Assembly (NCBI GenBank): GCA_036873135.1 | Contig: JAPTYO010000007.1 | Location: forward strand, 9,468,763-9,532,762 | Length of the DNA: 64,000 nucleotides | Source of the DNA: Clarkia xantiana subsp. parviflora | Taxonomy: Eukaryota; Streptophyta; Magnoliopsida; Myrtales; Onagraceae | Direction: 5' to 3' | Shown: one piece after another, positions 50,206 to 63,373 of the stretch | How positions within the stretch are numbered: position 1 is the stretch's first letter | Layout: every line of letters begins with the position of its first letter | Notes under the pieces: model-generated | Databases searched by the model: none | Seen by the model: only the letters and a program-made list of their open reading frames with translations | Told to the model about the DNA's origin: nothing | Translations under genes and position numbers: made by a program

Positions 50206-52638
50206 ATGCCGGTTGCTGCTTCTTCTAATCTTCCCTTCCTCAGTTTGAAGCTGCTTGTTCTGATCGGCATTCTTGTTGCCTCCACCACCGCCATATTTCT
50301 CGCAGCATGCTTCTTTTGCATTTTCCGAAGTCGGAAGTTGAAGCAGAGGTCGATGCCAGTGGTTAACATGGAGATGGACAAGGTAAAGGTAAAGGATCTG
50401 ATCTGCAACTCTGACGAAACTGAAGTTAAGGTTTCGATTCCGGATCTGAAGCAGCATCGGGAGACTACTGATGAGAAGAGTGAAGGAACAGATGAAGTGT
50501 CATGGAGTGGTAGTAGGAGTGACGTGACGACGACGACTGTGGAGAACATCGGATGGGGACGATGGTATAGCTTGACAGAGCTAGAGGTAGCGACTAAAGG
50601 ATTTGCAGAAGAGAATGTGATTGGGGAAGGAGGCTACGGCGTCGTGTATCGTGCTGTGCTGCTGGATGGCTCTGTTGTGGCTGTCAAAAATCTTCTCAAC
50701 AAGAAGTACGTATATTACATCAATTTTTCGTTTTTTTAAGTAACACGTCAATATTTGGTGTAGATTTTGAGATTTCAGCAAAAACCAGCAGATCAGTAGG
50801 AATATTTTCAACATGCTGCAAATCTGATGCGATAATATATGAATGGACTTAAATTTCTTCTCTATATGCGCTTTTTGAGCTGATTCAATTACTAGATCTA
50901 TGCAGTTGCTTCTTTTGTCTCAACAAGATCAAAAATTTTAGACTGTTAATATTACGAGGCAAAGATAGATACATGACTGAGGAAAAGATCGTGTCCATAT
51001 ACTTTTAGCATTGTTTGCAGGGAACATGATGTTCCCCATTTCCAATACTTCTTTTTGCTTTTTTGACTGGGATCTGATGTCTTTATATATTTTATTAAAT
51101 AAAAAAAATAACTAAAATATCCATGGTAAAAGCCATGGGGTACTGGGAATTGAGATAGATGCCGCTGCTGGGTTACTTTTGGATCTTTCTCAGTGTGTAC
51201 ATACATGAACATAACAAAGAGCAGACTGTTAACTCCTTGGTTTTATTTATTATATACAAGGAAATTGCCCTTGTTCAAGTCCTTAATTAGGGTACTGAAA
51301 AGCAGAGTAATATTGTTGTTTTCTATTTTTACTTGGTTGCTAGACTGAATTTGTTTTTTTTGTTTTTTTTATAGGGGACAAGCAGAAAAGGAGTTCAAGA
51401 TAGAAGTTGAAGCCATCGGGAAAGTGAAACACAAACATTTGGTTGGTCTTGTTGGTTACTGTGCAGAAGGTCCTAAGAGGTAGTAATTTTAGTCAACACG
51501 ACACGTTAAGGATATTTCTTATGATACATTGGTTTTTTTAATTATGCAATTGATCATGATCATCAGGATGCTAGTGTATGAATATGTTGAGAATGGAAAT
51601 TTGGAGCAGTGGTTGCATGGGGATGTCGGGTCGGTTAGTCCACTTACATGGGAAATCCGAATGAGAATAGCTGTTGGAACTGCCAAAGGGTAATGTGATA
51701 GCTAGATATCAATTTATATATACTCTTGCAAGCAAGCAAGCAATATATATACTTGTTATAACTTGTTGTTTCCTTACCTCACTTGTGGTGGGTGCAGTCT
51801 AGCGTATCTGCACGAAGGTTTAGAACCCAAAGTTGTGCACCGTGATGTAAAGTCGAGCAATATTCTCCTGGATAGAAAGTGGAATGCGAAGATATCAGAT
51901 TTTGGACTAGCAAAGTTACTAGGATCTGATGCAAGCTATGTGACAACAAGGGTGATGGGCACTTTCGGGTATGTGTCGCCTGAATATGCTAGCACAGGTA
52001 TGCTGAATGAAGGAAGTGATGTTTACAGCTTTGGTGTTCTACTTATGGAGCTAGTCACAGGGCGGAGTCCGGTTGACTACTCTCGACCACCAGGAGAGGT
52101 AATTAAATAGAGTAAATCTTTATACTGTGCAATTAATTAATTAAAAAGTGTATGAATTTGAATATATATGTGATGATGATGAATACAGATGAATTTGGTT
52201 GAGTGGTTTAAAGGAATGGTGGGTAGTCAACGTGGAGAAGAGGTAGTTGACCCTCGTATAGTTGATGATTGTCCGCCTTCTCCCAGAGCATTGAAGCGGA
52301 TATTGTTGGTGTGTCTGCGGTGTATAGACTTGGATGCAAGAAAGAGACCAAAGATGGGTCAAATTGTTCACATGCTCGAGAATGATGACTTCCCTTTCCA
52401 TGCTGTGAGTCACTTACTCTTTACCCTACTAAACCTTTACTTACAACAACACAGACCAATCCTCCATCCATCCATTGTTTAAATATCATTATAATTTGCG
52501 TCTTAATTATATCTGGAATGGAATGTTCATATATATTAGGAGCACCGATCAACCCGACAGAAGCATCACATTCCAACCCGAACTGCTGCTGAAATTCCGC
52601 TCCCTTCCAAGCTTGCGGGTGAGAAGTGGAGTAGATAG
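50206..52638 (+). CDS. Transmembrane receptor-like serine/threonine kinase (At4g34500-like)
   Basis: A membrane-anchored protein kinase with almost no extracellular part. Six exons: 50206-50705, 51375-51479, 51567-51689, 51798-52098, 52189-52404 and 52540-52638, giving 447 residues. A hydrophobic segment at about residues 13-40 ([20 protein letters not shown]) is followed by a basic FRSRKLKQR stop-transfer. The kinase domain starts after [17 protein letters not shown]: glycine loop [16 protein letters not shown] lysine, [11 protein letters not shown] catalytic loop, [20 protein letters not shown] and [20 protein letters not shown]. All catalytic residues are present. It strongly resembles the Arabidopsis At4g34500 type from memory. 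Intron 1 is the longest (669 bases). The ligand and pathway are unknown. Confidence 0.93.
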
Positions 52639-53412
52639 ATTTTAGACATATATACACTAGAATATCATCTACTACTGCTGCTGCTGCTAGATTCGATGTA
52701 GTCAGTCAGTGCACTATGTTAATTAGTTACCGTTGTTTACCATCATGATGTTGCCCCCTCAGTTCATTTTTCTGTACTCATGTTACATAATGATGTCGCC
52801 TGATGTCACACGTGAACTAGCCACTAGCCGTTGTAAATGATATATAGACATATAAGGATTATTATCTTTATCATTTTAGAATATAACAGTTTAAACTGTA
52901 ACAGTGTAATATAGCATCTGTAACTAATTCTCTTCCAAATATTAGTGCTATACAAGAATTACCAAACTCAACCAATTTAAGTCAATTTCAAAATTTCTAC
53001 GGACTTGGTGAAATCTCCTAAATTAGATGAACATGTTTAGTATCAACTCGGGTCAAGATGGGTCCCTTAACTAGATAAATCAAGTCAGATTTAAAATCAT
53101 TTAAGACTCACTCTAATGTAAAAACTCAAACTCAAAAGAGTCGACTTCTAAAATGTCAGGATTTTTCTACTATGCTTTGGGAGCACCATGCTTTTGGTTT
53201 TATTAATACTATGGTGAACTTAATTGTAACATAACTAAAACTTTAAAAGTATGAAAAAATATGAATTTTTGTAACTACACCTAAGATGTGTATCATACTA
53301 TTAATAATATCAATTTTCCTATGGGGTTCACCTTTAGGGCAATAGAAAAATAAAAAAATTAGTGGCAAAAGCATGGTGCTCCAAGAGCATTGTAGAAAGG
53401 TCAAAAATATCA
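52639..53412. other. 3' flank of the receptor-like kinase
   Basis: A TGC microsatellite (CTACTGCTGCTGCTGCTGC, about 52670) lies in the probable 3' untranslated region. No further gene is seen. Confidence 0.4.
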
Positions 53413-53421
53413 TTTTGCCGA

Positions 53422-53833
53422 GGGTTAACTTCCGCTTCATATCATATGTTTGCATGAAATCCACTGTTCATACCATGTGTTTTTTGTTTTTTGTTTTTTT
53501 TTTTTTTTGTACCAATTTGATACTAAACGCTTCTATTTTGTAGGCTAGGTCAAACTATGTCAATTTGGGTCAAGGGTTCGATATTGGAATTTTAGAACTA
53601 AATTGAACAAATTAAAAGTTAGGAATGTATTAGAGGAACTAAATTGAACAAAATCAATAATAGTTTAGGGTCAATTACGTACACGGTACATGACTTTTAA
53701 TGGCCAAAATGGACGGAACTTTAACAGAGATATGAAAACGGTATAAAATGAAAACGTTTTGTATCAAATTGGACAAAAAAATATTATGGTATAAATAGGT
53801 GAATCTCGTGCAAACAATATGGAGTCTTTACAC
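53422..53833. mobile_element. Mutator-like MITE with 9-bp target duplication
   Basis: 412 bp. TTTTGCCGA lies directly outside both ends (53413-53421 and 53834-53842). The arms are imperfect inverted repeats: left ATGTTTGCATGAAATCCAC, right (reversed) TTGTTTGCACGAGATTCAC, with TACCA and CCAATTTGATAC shared further in. No coding capacity. Confidence 0.82.
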
Positions 53834-53842
53834 TTTTGCCGA

Positions 53843-55830
53843 TCAAGAATAGCTACAAATAATAAAGCGCTAATTTGATGCTTCTCCTAGGTTCTGTTGT
53901 CGTCCAGTCCAGCGGTTACAATATCAGGCCTTTATCCAGATGACCGTCCTGTGTTCAGTTTCCGCCATCAGATATTTACGTCTGCTCTTTTTAGAGCAAA
54001 ACTCGGTTGATCATCCTCCTGCACGCTGCCTAACAACAGTACTAATCTACACTTAAGCACAATTAAGATTTAATTATTTTTTACCAGAACCTTCATCGAG
54101 TGCTGCACGGCATCATGTAAAGATATCCAAAATGTATGACACTATAGTAATTAACAAAAAAGACAATTTCAAAGAACAACACTAAGCACAATATGTGAAT
54201 GGATAGATATAATGAACATCGTCATATAACTATATACTAGTTATTAATGCGTGCGTTGCACGCGCATCGATCATTTAAACTTCAAGATATATAATTTTAT
54301 CTTAAGTTTACTAATATTTATAATTAATCAAAGTAAAATATGGGCAAGTTGATTCGTTGTGAGAAACAAATCTATGTGATAGAGAAGAGCGACATAACGT
54401 AATTCAAATTATGAGAAAGAGAAGTGGATAATTAAGTAAAAAAATTAACTAATGTGTTCAGTTACGGTACTAAGTTAGCCTTATAGTTATATATATAAAT
54501 TAGTTGCGTTGGTAATTAACGGCTCAATTGTATCTAACTCATCCACTTGAGGTGTCAAGAATGTAAACTTGTTCTTAAACACTTAGAGTCATCAATGGAC
54601 AAATTTGACCTATACAAACGTAAATATATACTATATCACAATACCAACAAAATTTAATTTAACAATAAGAATAAAATTAAATCACAAAAATCTAAAGGTT
54701 AGACTTTAAATTACAACAAAAATATTTATTTAACTTTAATTAAGCTATACACAATGTGATTGGATTAACAAATAGAAGAACTAAATTTGGTATATATTGG
54801 ACGATGAGTAAAATGTTATTTGTACGAGGTCAAACTTCAAGAACCACATTTCACCCATATTTTGACTTGTTATATATATAATTTGGTAAGTGGCTGATCT
54901 ATGTGATAAAAAAATCTAAACAGGCGGAACATATACCATCCGAAATTTGAACGGAATGAGTATGATAGGGCTGACTTAAATTGACATGAATGTTGGATTA
55001 TAAGTTAATTATAGTTACTTTTTTTTTTTTGCCAAAATTATAATTACTGACATGCCGACTAAACGGCCTTAAAAAAAACAAAAGATAAATAGTATTGTAA
55101 TGATTTAGTAATAGTATTAAAGATAAATAAATGTTTCTCAAATATAGTAATAACTAAATTATTAATTTTATAAAATATAGGAACCAAATATAATATATTT
55201 TTTATTAATAAAATGAAAAGGTACAAAAGATGTCTTTTGGGGTGATGACCCAACACAAATAATATATTGGTATATAGATAGTTAAGAGAACTGTTATATG
55301 AAGTTTATTTAAAATGACAACCTTTTAACATATGATTGGAGATTTTAGGTTGGACACTTTCTGTTCCTACTACTGATGACAAAGAAATATGGTATGCAGA
55401 TGAAGTCAATACAAGAGATTATTTGAACTTATATTGAATCCAGTTAATCTTAAAGTAACAACAGAGAAGATACCATTGCAGCAATAACCACAACCAATTA
55501 CAACTCTTAAAACAACATAAGTCTTTACCCAAAAAGACACAAGTTCCATCCGGTTTGTGATTGGTCGGAAGCACCACTCATTATCCATATATATATATAT
55601 ATATAATCTAGCTAAGACGACGACGACCTGCAGCTACTCGATTATTGCATACGTACACAGAGTGTGTGTTTGAGGGCCAATTTGCACCTTGTTGAGCTGC
55701 AGTTGTTTTTTTTTCTGTTTTCATCACTCATCTGAGTTACCATTACACTCTTGGTATACAACTGTGGCCTGCTGCTGGATTGAATTATTGTGGACAGGAC
55801 AGGAGAGGCATGTATTAATTAATGAATGAA
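53843..55830. other. Intergenic stretch between the two kinase genes
   Basis: No gene is supported. A Helitron-type end lies at 54237 and a poly(T)/GCCAAAATTA phrase at 55019. The rest is AT-rich. Confidence 0.4.
54237..54275 (-). mobile_element. Helitron 3' terminus (partner end not found)
   Basis: On the minus strand, the stem GCGTGC-AAC-GCACGC is followed by ATTAATAA and CTAG, then T. This is a Helitron-type 3' end of a family different from the other copies here. The body would run to higher coordinates. I could not identify a TC start. Confidence 0.5.
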
Positions 55831-58800
55831 TTAGGTAGGCTTTTTGGTTGTTGTTACCATTTCCTGAGATTCAAGCTCACTACTTGAAGATGAGGGATTG
55901 AGACCATACTCACTTGTAGCACCATACTCACTGCTGGTGTATCCTTGCCCAAAAGCAATCTTCCTGAAATTCCTTAAATCTGCACTGTAAGTGCTTGCAG
56001 TATACTCTGCACTGCTGGCACCAGAATCCCCACCTTCCCCACTACCTTTGTTCCAAGAGTTTAGCACATCCAACGATAGATCTCCTTCTAATGCCCGAAC
56101 AACCTTTTATTTTTCAAATCAAACATCCATAATTATTTATTTATTTATACCAGAATACAAATGAATGAATGAATGAATATGCACCCACACACCTGGCCCA
56201 TTTTAGGTCTTCTTCGAGCAGAATGACGTGTGCATGCACCGGCACAGACTACCATGCTAGCTAACTCTTGATGGACGTAGTTGGATTGGAGGCGAGGATC
56301 GAGGAGTTGGCGGTAATCCCCGTTGACGAGAGCCTCATCAATGAGGGGTCTTGCCCAGTCCACTAAACTATCTTCCATCACATCATTACTCGTATCTACT
56401 GGACGTCGTCCAGTTATCAGCTCCAGCAACATCACCCCGAATGAGAATGTATCTGATTTCTCCGTTAGTTTCCCACTTGCTGCATATTCTGGAGCTAAGT
56501 ACCTGTTGTAACATATTCTCTAATTCATTACATACATCCATACATATATATATAGTCAGTCATTATAATCAATTTTTATTACCCGAATGTTCCCATGACA
56601 CGAGTTGAGACATGCGTGTTGTTATCTGATGTAAGCTTAGCTAACCCGAAATCTGACACCTGATCAATACAACATATATATATATATATACGCCATGCAC
56701 GCATGCATATGTTAGAGGTAGCAGGTATATATATAGATTTAATATTTGTTTATATATCATACTAAACATATATGGTGTGGAATGAAAAAACAAAAACGTA
56801 TACCTTTGCCTCGAAATTGTATTCTAGAAGAATATTTGACGCTTTAATGTCTCGATGGATGATCCGAGGATGACCTTATTAGTAACCAAAAAAATTCAAC
56901 AAGTTAGGTATATATATATGATCTCATGCATGCATGCATGATTATAACATGATTATATGAGCTAGCTAGCTAGGTGTATAATAAATATTAAATAAATGAG
57001 AATTGAAGTTAAATAAACATACAATCTTCATGAAGGTAAGCAAGTCCCTTAGCAGATCCTAAGGCGATTTTGAGTCGGGTAGGCCAGTCCATGACGGGAC
57101 GACCGTTTCCATGAAGATGATACTCGAGTGTTTTGTTGGGAACAAACTCATAGACAAGCATTCTCTTGGGGCCGTCGATGCAGTACCCGACTAGAGAGAC
57201 GAGGTATCTATGGTGGACGCGTGTGATGATCTCAACTTCAGCCTGGAACTCACGATCACCTTGACCGCTACCCGGTTTGAGACTCTTGACAGCAACTTCC
57301 TTCCCATCAGGCAAAACCCCTTTGAACACGTACCCGAATCCTCCCTGCCCCAGAATATTTGCCTTTGCAAAATTGGCAGTAGCTGCAGCTAGTTGCTCGT
57401 ATGTGAATAAGCTACTTTGGCTCATTCCTATGTTAGGACGCCCTGCAGATGGACTCACCTCACCGCTACTGCTTGATACCATAGGCGGCGCCGACGACAA
57501 TCCCATGGTTTGTGGTGATGCTGTTGGTGGTGGTGGTGGGGTCATTTGGATTTTGATCACATGATGATGTGGTGTGCCTTTCACCCAGTTATTCTGTGGT
57601 TGAAATCCCCCGGGTTGGCGTACAAGTAGTATTCCGTACCAGCTATATATACATTTCTTGTTAGGATTATTTTCATCCATCACAAACACTATAATACATA
57701 TATAAGAAATTATTCCATTGGCTGGAGCTACCTGGTACTCCTTTAGCCAACCAACATTTGACACGTATCAGGAAATGACTGACACGTGAACCGGCTAAAG
57801 GGATGTTATGTGGGATTGTGTTGGATTGGTGCCATAGTATAATTCTACTAGAAAAAGTGTTTTAGATACTTTTCATTACGACGTTAGCTCAAGCGTCGCA
57901 AACATTTTCACAATAATTAATTTTTTTCAAATTTGACGACGCTTCGTAGTAGCGTCGTTTCTTCTTGTATTATTTCGACGTTTTTCAAAGCGTCGTTAAG
58001 TTTAAATTTATGTCACTCAATTTAAGGGAAAAACATTGTAACAACGTTTAATTGTGTTGCCAGTTGTATACACTGATGTCGCAAGCAAAAATGTCACGTC
58101 TTTTAAGAGTTTAATGACTCTGCTCTAAACCGTCGCAGAGTTTATTACGACGGTGATCAGAGACGACATATCGATTTACGTCGCTACAGCTAGCTTAGCT
58201 TAGGGAACAATTATATCGTACGGTCCGGTCCTTTTATTGTCTTATGATTTAATAAATAGAGAGGAAAGTTAGATAGATGTATATGTACCTTTGGGAGCTG
58301 GGGAAGGACCTCCGCCATAGTAGGTGTTATTATTGTCTTGGTTCTTCTTTTTCTTGCGGCCGCATGCCAAGAAGAGTAAGGTCATTATGAATAAGAGCAA
58401 TGCTGCTCCGGCAGCCACTCCTACGATTATCACTAAACTGTCATTTGACCCTCCGCCGGGGGAGGGTGCTGGACTTTTCTTTGAAGAAGAATTAGATGAT
58501 GATGGATTATTAGACGGCGGTGCAAGTGCTGATTTTGGTGGTGGAGGAGGCGACAAGAAAGGGGTTGCACTACTTTCCGGTGGGGGTGGTGAAAGAGGAG
58601 ACGAATCGGATTTTGGTGGTGGTGGTGACGGAGGTGGAGAGGTATCGGATTTTGGCGGTGATGGTGATGGGGAGCTTGATTTGGGTGGTGGAGGAGGAGG
58701 AGAAACTTTGGATGGCGGAGGAGGAGAATGTTTGGGTGGTGGTGATGGTGGTGGGGAGCTCGATTCAGGTGGAGGTGTCGACGACGATGGTGGAGGTGGA

Positions 58801-58874
58801 GAAGGAGAAGACGGTGATGGTGGAGGTGCTGACGTTGTTGGAGGGGTTTCAGTGGGTGAAGGAGCTGATGCCAT
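55831..58874 (-). CDS. PERK: Proline-rich extensin-like receptor kinase (PERK)
   Basis: A cell-wall-associated receptor kinase. Minus-strand exons: 58289-58874, about 57023-57650, 56804-56874, 56583-56659, 56193-56502 and 55831-56103. The first exon encodes a Pro/Ser-rich extracellular part with SPPPP-type extensin motifs to about residue 140, then one transmembrane helix (about 145-171, [20 protein letters not shown]) and a basic GRKKKKN stop-transfer. Exon 2 holds [23 protein letters not shown], the glycine loop [11 protein letters not shown] and VAVKSLK. Later exons hold [30 protein letters not shown] and [17 protein letters not shown], and a serine-rich C-tail. All catalytic residues are present. 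Subdomain IX reads SDTFSFG where DVFSFG is usual. The 5' border of exon 2 is not resolved: no AG in the right phase precedes [11 protein letters not shown] without adding odd residues. No signal peptide is apparent, as in other PERKs. Confidence 0.9.
57845..58200 (+). mobile_element. Truncated CACTA-like element in PERK intron 1
   Basis: CTACTAGAAAAAGTGTTTTAG resembles a CACTA left end that has lost its first bases. It is followed by many GCGTCG/CGACGC sub-terminal-type repeats (GACGACGCTTCGTAGTAGCG, AAAGCGTCGTTAAG). No right terminus is found. It lies inside the first intron of the PERK gene. Confidence 0.5.
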
Positions 58875-60508
58875 TTAATCAAACAACACAATATATTTAT
58901 TTATATATATATTTGAGATCTGCAGCTAGCTTTATTAATTAATTATTGATTAGCTTGATGATGATGATATCTATTAATTCCACACTGCATACACATCCGT
59001 CTTGGAGCAACCGAGATCCATCTGCAATCACAAAATAATGAACTGATTGATTATCAAAAGTAAATATGAATGCATGCAAGAGATGTAAAATGAAACTAAT
59101 TAATTATTATGTTACTTTCGTAGAAATTAAGTGAAAACTGAAGAATAATTCAACTAGCGGAGTGGTCTTGATGTTCTTCTTCTTGTTGTTTGATCCACAA
59201 CACGTAAAAACTACAAGGACAAAACTTTCTGTCCCTCGGGATACGGACACTTTGATCTGTACGTACTACTTTTCCGACTTCCACAACAATGCTTTTTCCT
59301 ATTTTTGGGTTTTTAAACCGCTTACTTAACTTCTTATACACCAAACCAAAAACTAATTACCTCCATTTTGTTTTAATATGAATACAGCAAAGCAAAGCAA
59401 ACTACCGTGTTAACCCGCCACCCTGGCGTTGGGCCTATTTACCAATTTCTATTGCTAGAAAGAAGCTCGATGGATTATGTGGAAATATTATAATAAAAAA
59501 TATTAGTAATTTAGTAAGTTGTAAATAGAAAAAAAAAGTATATTTCAAAGAAAAGAAAGTTATATAATTTATCTGTCTATAGTTTGAATTAATAGTGTGC
59601 ATAGCAAAATAAATGTGAAGCATACTTTTGTCAAATAATATTTTCGAGTAGCAAAATACTAAAAAGAAAATATGTTATAAATAATATAATATTTTCGGAT
59701 CCTATAATATACATTGTGAACGTTGTCGTTTACTCATATAATAAATGTACTAAATTCGTACAATTACAAGCCCTAATCAGGAAATTCAAAAATCGTGGTT
59801 TATCAAAATATATTATTTATAAATATATGGATAATCAGAGATAATTATAATAATATGGTGTTTTAAAGGCGAAAAGTTTCATGCCAATAAAAGGAATTGA
59901 TTAGACTTATACTCATATACTCATCCCGCTACGTATGTTTAGACTTTTTAATTAAAATCTGAAATTTAATGCACCAATGCAGGCACCTGCCCCTTTCAAC
60001 GTACGTAGAGACTCTTAACCAGAATCATAGTAACTTATAGTAACTTAATAAAATAATATATATTTTACTAATACTTCAGCATGGATTAATAATCTCAATT
60101 ACTCAGTAGATTGATTTAATAATAATTTTTAGGTAATATTAAGGTTAAAAAAAAAACATGTGTATACCAATAAAACTGTTGCGAAAACCCGCAATTATTA
60201 TGAAACTAAAAAAAAATATACCTCTGATAAAACTATACCTACATAGTACGTACCCTAGGTATAAGACGACAAATTTAAGTTGCGGAACAAAAAAACAAAG
60301 AAGAATGTGTATGTTGTTATAAAATAATAATCAAGCTCCTCGGTGCTTTTGAACTCGAAATCTAACACCTATAAATTACTTATATATCTCTTAATTTTCT
60401 TCTTCCTTCTATGGCAAAACAATCCCCAACTGAAAGAGCCTCTTTCCAGAAATTTCTGTCGTTAAAAGACAATAAGAAGCTTGAGATGACATAGATGCAT
60501 CTGACTGC
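58875..60508. other. Intergenic stretch upstream of PERK and downstream of CLPP6
   Basis: The PERK promoter on the minus strand and the CLPP6 3' flank should lie here. TATATATATA at about 58900 may be the PERK TATA region. No other gene is supported. Confidence 0.4.
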
Positions 60509-62789
60509 CTAATTTGTCTCCAGGATGCCATCTATGAATCCAAAATCCATAGCCTGTGCAAGAACGGAAGGAGGCAAGCATAATCAAATGTTAAACCCTT
60601 TGCACTTATTACAGTTGATTCACAAAGATATCGAAAATCCAGATATGTCTCATCACAAACATTATACACAATGAAGGAAGAACATTGAACAATGGTCCTT
60701 TCATGCAGATTCAGTTTCTAATATTTGAAAGACTAATTATATGATGCAGCGCACAAGTCTATTCTACTCCATCATGTTCTCAGCAGCAACCTTTAACTTA
60801 TGGCGATTGGCAAATAAGCACACCCATCACAAATTCACCTACCGTCTACTAATATGTTTCAGCCAAAGCCTAACTCCACCCAACACACATATCTGGCCAT
60901 TTGAGCAAACAAAAAGAATCTAATACTTGAGAGGAAAAAGTCAGTCCCTTTCTAGTAGGTTGTCTGATGGTGAAAGGTATAGATTTCAGTTATCTTGGCT
61001 TGACGTTTTGACTATCTTGCCTTAGGCCCAAGGTATCTTCATCAATTAAAAGAAGAATAATCCAGAAAACTTTACCTCCGCAGGTGATAAGAAGCGGTCT
61101 CTCTCAGTGTACAATTGGACCTTCTCAAGAGGTTGGCCACTGAAAGCTGCAAACATCATGTCAACTTTCTGCACATCATAGATAATAGAAAAACGCCATG
61201 TTCAGTTTATGAAATAAATCTGTGGTCACAATAAGAACCAAATGAAGCATATACATACTATAAGACACAGTTCACAGCAACACGACCATTAAAATTTAAA
61301 TGGAAATCCAACCCCCGTTTTACACAAATAAAGATATTCATAATATGTATCCGTAAGGAAGGACTGACATGGCGGGATAGAACTGCTTCTTTCGCTTGGC
61401 GCTTTACATCCTCCACGTGTCCCTGCAGGAAGATGTTCTCCAACATGAGTTTTATATTCAATGATTTTATGTATGCACAAACATAATTCCCTACAGTGTG
61501 CACTACTACAAGCAAAATTCTCTCCAGGGCTAGAATGCAAAGTACTGGATTTTTGGGCTGTTTAATTTTATTACAGTGGGAATAAAACTCCAAGTAAAAA
61601 AGCAAAATTAGAATTTAAATTGATCTTCTACATGACAAAGGCTAGAGAAGACGGGCTAAATTTGTTAAGTTATTAGACAGATAGAGCAGTGTACTCAGTA
61701 CTGATAAGCAAGCAGCAAGCTTCTCCTTTTTGTTCTGCATGTTTTTCACTGGCAAAATTACGAGTCGGATAACGGTTCCCTGCATGGAGATCCTAAATGG
61801 TGTGCAGCTAATTCATATGTACTTTTAGTTTCTCGCCGACATACTTGGAAAAATAAAAATATCAGTAAATGAGAGTGTGCCCTCATTACGGTTTATAAGA
61901 AAACCATGTTTCTTCTAATTGCATGGTATTTACTATTTAGCTATCCTGAAGAAAACGGAATACATACTCCACAGCCGCTCTGTGGTTGATGTATCATGAT
62001 TCTAGTATTGGGCATTGCGTAGCGCATCCCCTTTTCTCCACCGGCCAGAAGAAGAGCTGCTTGGCTTGCCACAACTCCAAAACCTACTGTACCAACCTTT
62101 GGCTTTATCTGTGCATAATAAAGCTCAGTCAGCACCTTCTGAATACGGTCATCGTCCAAAAAGGTTATAATGAAGATTAAAAGCAAAAAATAATTTCTAA
62201 GGCCAATCTTCTTTTTCAGTTCAGTTTAGGTACACCATTCATGTATCTTTAATTCATTACTTTATAGACATCCGTTAAATTGATCAAGCAACAGTAAACC
62301 TGTAATTACTTCTTCCAGTAAACGCCATGCAGAAAGAAGTCTAAATGTGTGCAATGCTGACTTATGTTCCAAACTATGATATAGTTCTTGAGGTTAACAA
62401 TGCATAACGCTTCATTCTGAATGAGATAGACTCTTACCCATGACATGCAATCATAAACGGCCATGATTGAGTAAATGCTTCCGCCAGGGCAGTTTAGATA
62501 CATCTGAAACCAAATAAGTATTTCATGAGCATCTGAATCAGGAGCATTGCTGCCTCTAGAAACTCAAAAAAGAAAAGAAAAATGCCAGACCAAAATATCT
62601 GCATCTTCATCGATTGTTGCGAGAGTCACAAGCTGGGATATGATCCGCTGGGCCACCTGTGCATAAATTGGCTGCCCAATAAAAATGATCCGATTTCTGA
62701 GCATAACAGATGTTAGGTCCAATGGTCCTCCTGGAGTGATCACAGCCGGCATGATAGGAGGGTTTGATCTGGCCTCTATGGCACCATAA
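60509..62789 (-). CDS. CLPP6: Plastid ATP-dependent Clp protease proteolytic subunit 6 (3' part)
   Basis: A serine-protease subunit of the stromal Clp core, which degrades proteins fed by Clp ATPases. Six exons on the minus strand: 62591-62789, 62438-62503, 61968-62108, 61369-61422, 61076-61168 and 60509-60553, giving 198 residues to the stop. The reading includes [59 protein letters not shown] with the nucleophile Ser, MIHQPQSGC with the catalytic His, [26 protein letters not shown] and [10 protein letters not shown]. The order and wording fit CLPP6 best among plant Clp subunits. The transit peptide and first exon or exons are missing: the intron before 62789 runs at least to the window edge or its exon was not found. 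The gene is otherwise intact. Confidence 0.92.
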
Positions 62790-62937
62790 CTGCAATCCAA
62801 AAAGAACAAGAAAAAACTTTAACCTCTGTAGAGTAAAATGGAGATCGTATCCCACCACAAAAGTATCTTCATAACAGAATCGCTTAGTTATACTACACAA
62901 ACTGATAGACAGTGATGTCTACAAAATAAAACATTGT

Positions 62938-63110
62938 AAGATAGCGTAGCGGTTCAGTGTTTCGTCTCATAACCAGAGATCTCGGCCTGGGAATGAAAAA
63001 ATCTCCAAAGCCAGCACTTTACCCCTACGGACTGACTCGGTGCGAGAAGAGACTGTTTAAGGGACTGCACCTAAGACACCCATGGGAAAGGGAAACAAAA
63101 CAAAATGTCC
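62938..63110 (+). mobile_element. SINE-like (tRNA-derived) element
   Basis: TAGCGTAGCGG at 62942-62952 is a perfect polymerase III A box. About 35 bases later, GAGATCTCGGCCTGGGAAT looks like a damaged B box region. The following 100 bases have the even composition typical of a SINE body, and an AAACAAAACAAAAT tail ends it. Confidence 0.5.
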
Positions 63111-63154
63111 AATAAATAAAGATTTGTTTCTACACTAGCAACCATAGAGTCTTA

Positions 63155-63373
63155 CAGCACGTTTATTTATAGGAATACATGAGGAATAAGAATTTGGAAT
63201 CATGAAAAAAATGTTTGGCAGCAAATAAGGTTCGGAATAAGATTCTCAATTCCACCCTTAAAAGGAATAACCATTCGAACCTCCCCCTAAGAATAATCAT
63301 TCCTTATTCCCTATTCATATTCTTATTCTATATTCTTTGCTCCCCATTCCTATTCAATTAACCAAACATGTCG
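63155..63373. mobile_element. Small MITE with TTA target duplication
   Basis: 219 bp. The left end is CAGCACGTTTATTTATAGGAAT and the reversed right end CGACATGTTTGGTTAATTGA...GGAAT; GGAATAAG motifs repeat in both directions. TTA flanks both sides (63152-63154 and 63374-63376), fitting a PIF/Harbinger-like origin. Confidence 0.6.

Noticed and set aside
58324..58878. Long plus-strand glycine/aspartate-rich ORF
   Set aside because: It is the antisense shadow of the proline/serine-rich first exon of PERK; the minus strand continues into a full kinase.
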